DNA of 64,000 nucleotides from Jannaschia faecimaris (GTDB lineage: Bacteria; Pseudomonadota; Alphaproteobacteria; Rhodobacterales; Rhodobacteraceae): NCBI RefSeq assembly GCF_900107415.1, contig NZ_FNPX01000014.1:39207-103206 (forward strand). Reading direction: 5' to 3'. This document shows positions 63,902-64,000 of this stretch, piece by piece (position 1 is the first letter of the stretch; the number at the start of each line of letters is the position of its first letter). Below the pieces are notes generated by a model. That model saw only the letters and a list, made by a program, of their open reading frames with translations. It searched no databases and was not told where the DNA came from. Both the position numbers and the translations under genes were made by a program.

Positions 63902-64000
63902 TGATTAGCCCCTAGTTTCCTAGACGCCTTCCTGGTTCACGTTGCGCTGTGTGTTTTCGAAGTCGACGGGTGACAGCATCCCGTTTCTGACATGTTTGCG
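63902..64000 (-). mobile_element. End of an IS3-family insertion sequence (partial)
   Basis: The element runs off the right edge. Its terminal repeat probably begins at TGATTAGCCCCTAGTTTCC (63902-63920), just outside the transposase stop. The inside codes for the last residues of an IS3-family OrfB. The other end and any target-site duplication lie outside the window. Confidence 0.7.
63920..64000 (-). CDS. IS3-family transposase OrfB, C-terminal end only
   Basis: The last 26 codons, RKHVRNGMLSPVDFENTQRN, then VNQEGV and a TAG at 63920-63922. The motif G-x-L/I-S-P-V-D-F-E is typical of the end of the rve-domain transposases of the IS3 family (H-S-x-L-G-x-x-S-P-x-x-F-E). The rest of the gene is outside the window. 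It lies 245 nt beyond the end of the broken RTX-like gene. Confidence 0.75.
   Translation of the reverse strand, partial: RKHVRNGMLSPVDFENTQRNVNQEGV

Overview
The window reads as chromosome of an alphaproteobacterium of the family Rhodobacteraceae (Roseobacter group), with high GC content. The evidence is class I lysyl-tRNA synthetase, MipZ, GbsR next to a cytochrome bd-type oxidase, the ffh-rpsP-rimM-trmD-rplS cluster, CtrA-type TTAA-N7-TTAA sites and many ATGA-overlapping gene pairs. No tRNA, rRNA or CRISPR array was seen.

Layout. 1-7 kb (minus): end of a TIGR02186 gene, a TauE/SafE exporter, then a purine nucleoside uptake and salvage operon (BMP-type binding protein, double ATPase, two permeases, purine nucleoside phosphorylase). 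7-10.5 kb: rimI-tsaB-NifU-like, a universal stress protein and a branched-chain aminotransferase. 10.6-14.5 kb: HugZ-like and YdcF-like proteins and a large beta-helix protein with a hairpin-rich leader and a consensus CtrA box. 14.5-22.5 kb: class I LysRS, TerB-like, desaturase, trpS, a rhomboid-fold protein without catalytic residues, murJ, and a secreted protein. 22.5-30.5 kb: glnD, a LppC-like lipoprotein, rsmI-yraN, gshB, comM. 30.5-31.8 kb: a small AT-richer islet with a frameshifted DUF6471 gene and a membrane protein. 31.8-42.9 kb: GST, phosphatase, cobU, rpoH2-like sigma factor, ChaN-like, coaBC-dut-moeB-like, an amino-acid-type ABC pair without ATPase, and a GbsR regulator with a palindromic operator in front of a CioAB-type oxidase. 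42.9-47.5 kb: a glycine betaine/proline-type ABC system with two paralogous binding proteins. 47.6-55.2 kb: mipZ, rpmE, rplS, trmD, rimM, rpsP, chorismate mutase, ffh and queF, with several very short genes between them. 55.2-58.7 kb: a Flp-like protein, a frameshifted azoreductase with its divergent LysR regulator, a DMT exporter and a 53-residue membrane protein.

58.7-64 kb is a decaying accessory region: a TniQ-like remnant with an internal stop, a frameshifted SUMF1-domain gene translationally overlapped with a broken RTX-like gene carrying a 366-bp tandem module, and the end of an IS3-family element running off the window. Lesions in reading frames are concentrated here (plus azoR at 55.9 kb and the DUF6471 gene at 30.6 kb), which means either real pseudogenisation or local indel errors. 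The rest of the window is intact core genome.

The strongest candidates for something undescribed are the SUMF1-RTX pair, the DUF6471/membrane-protein islet, the structured CtrA-linked leader of the beta-helix gene, and the unannotated coupled small ORFs at 52.1 kb and 58.5 kb.
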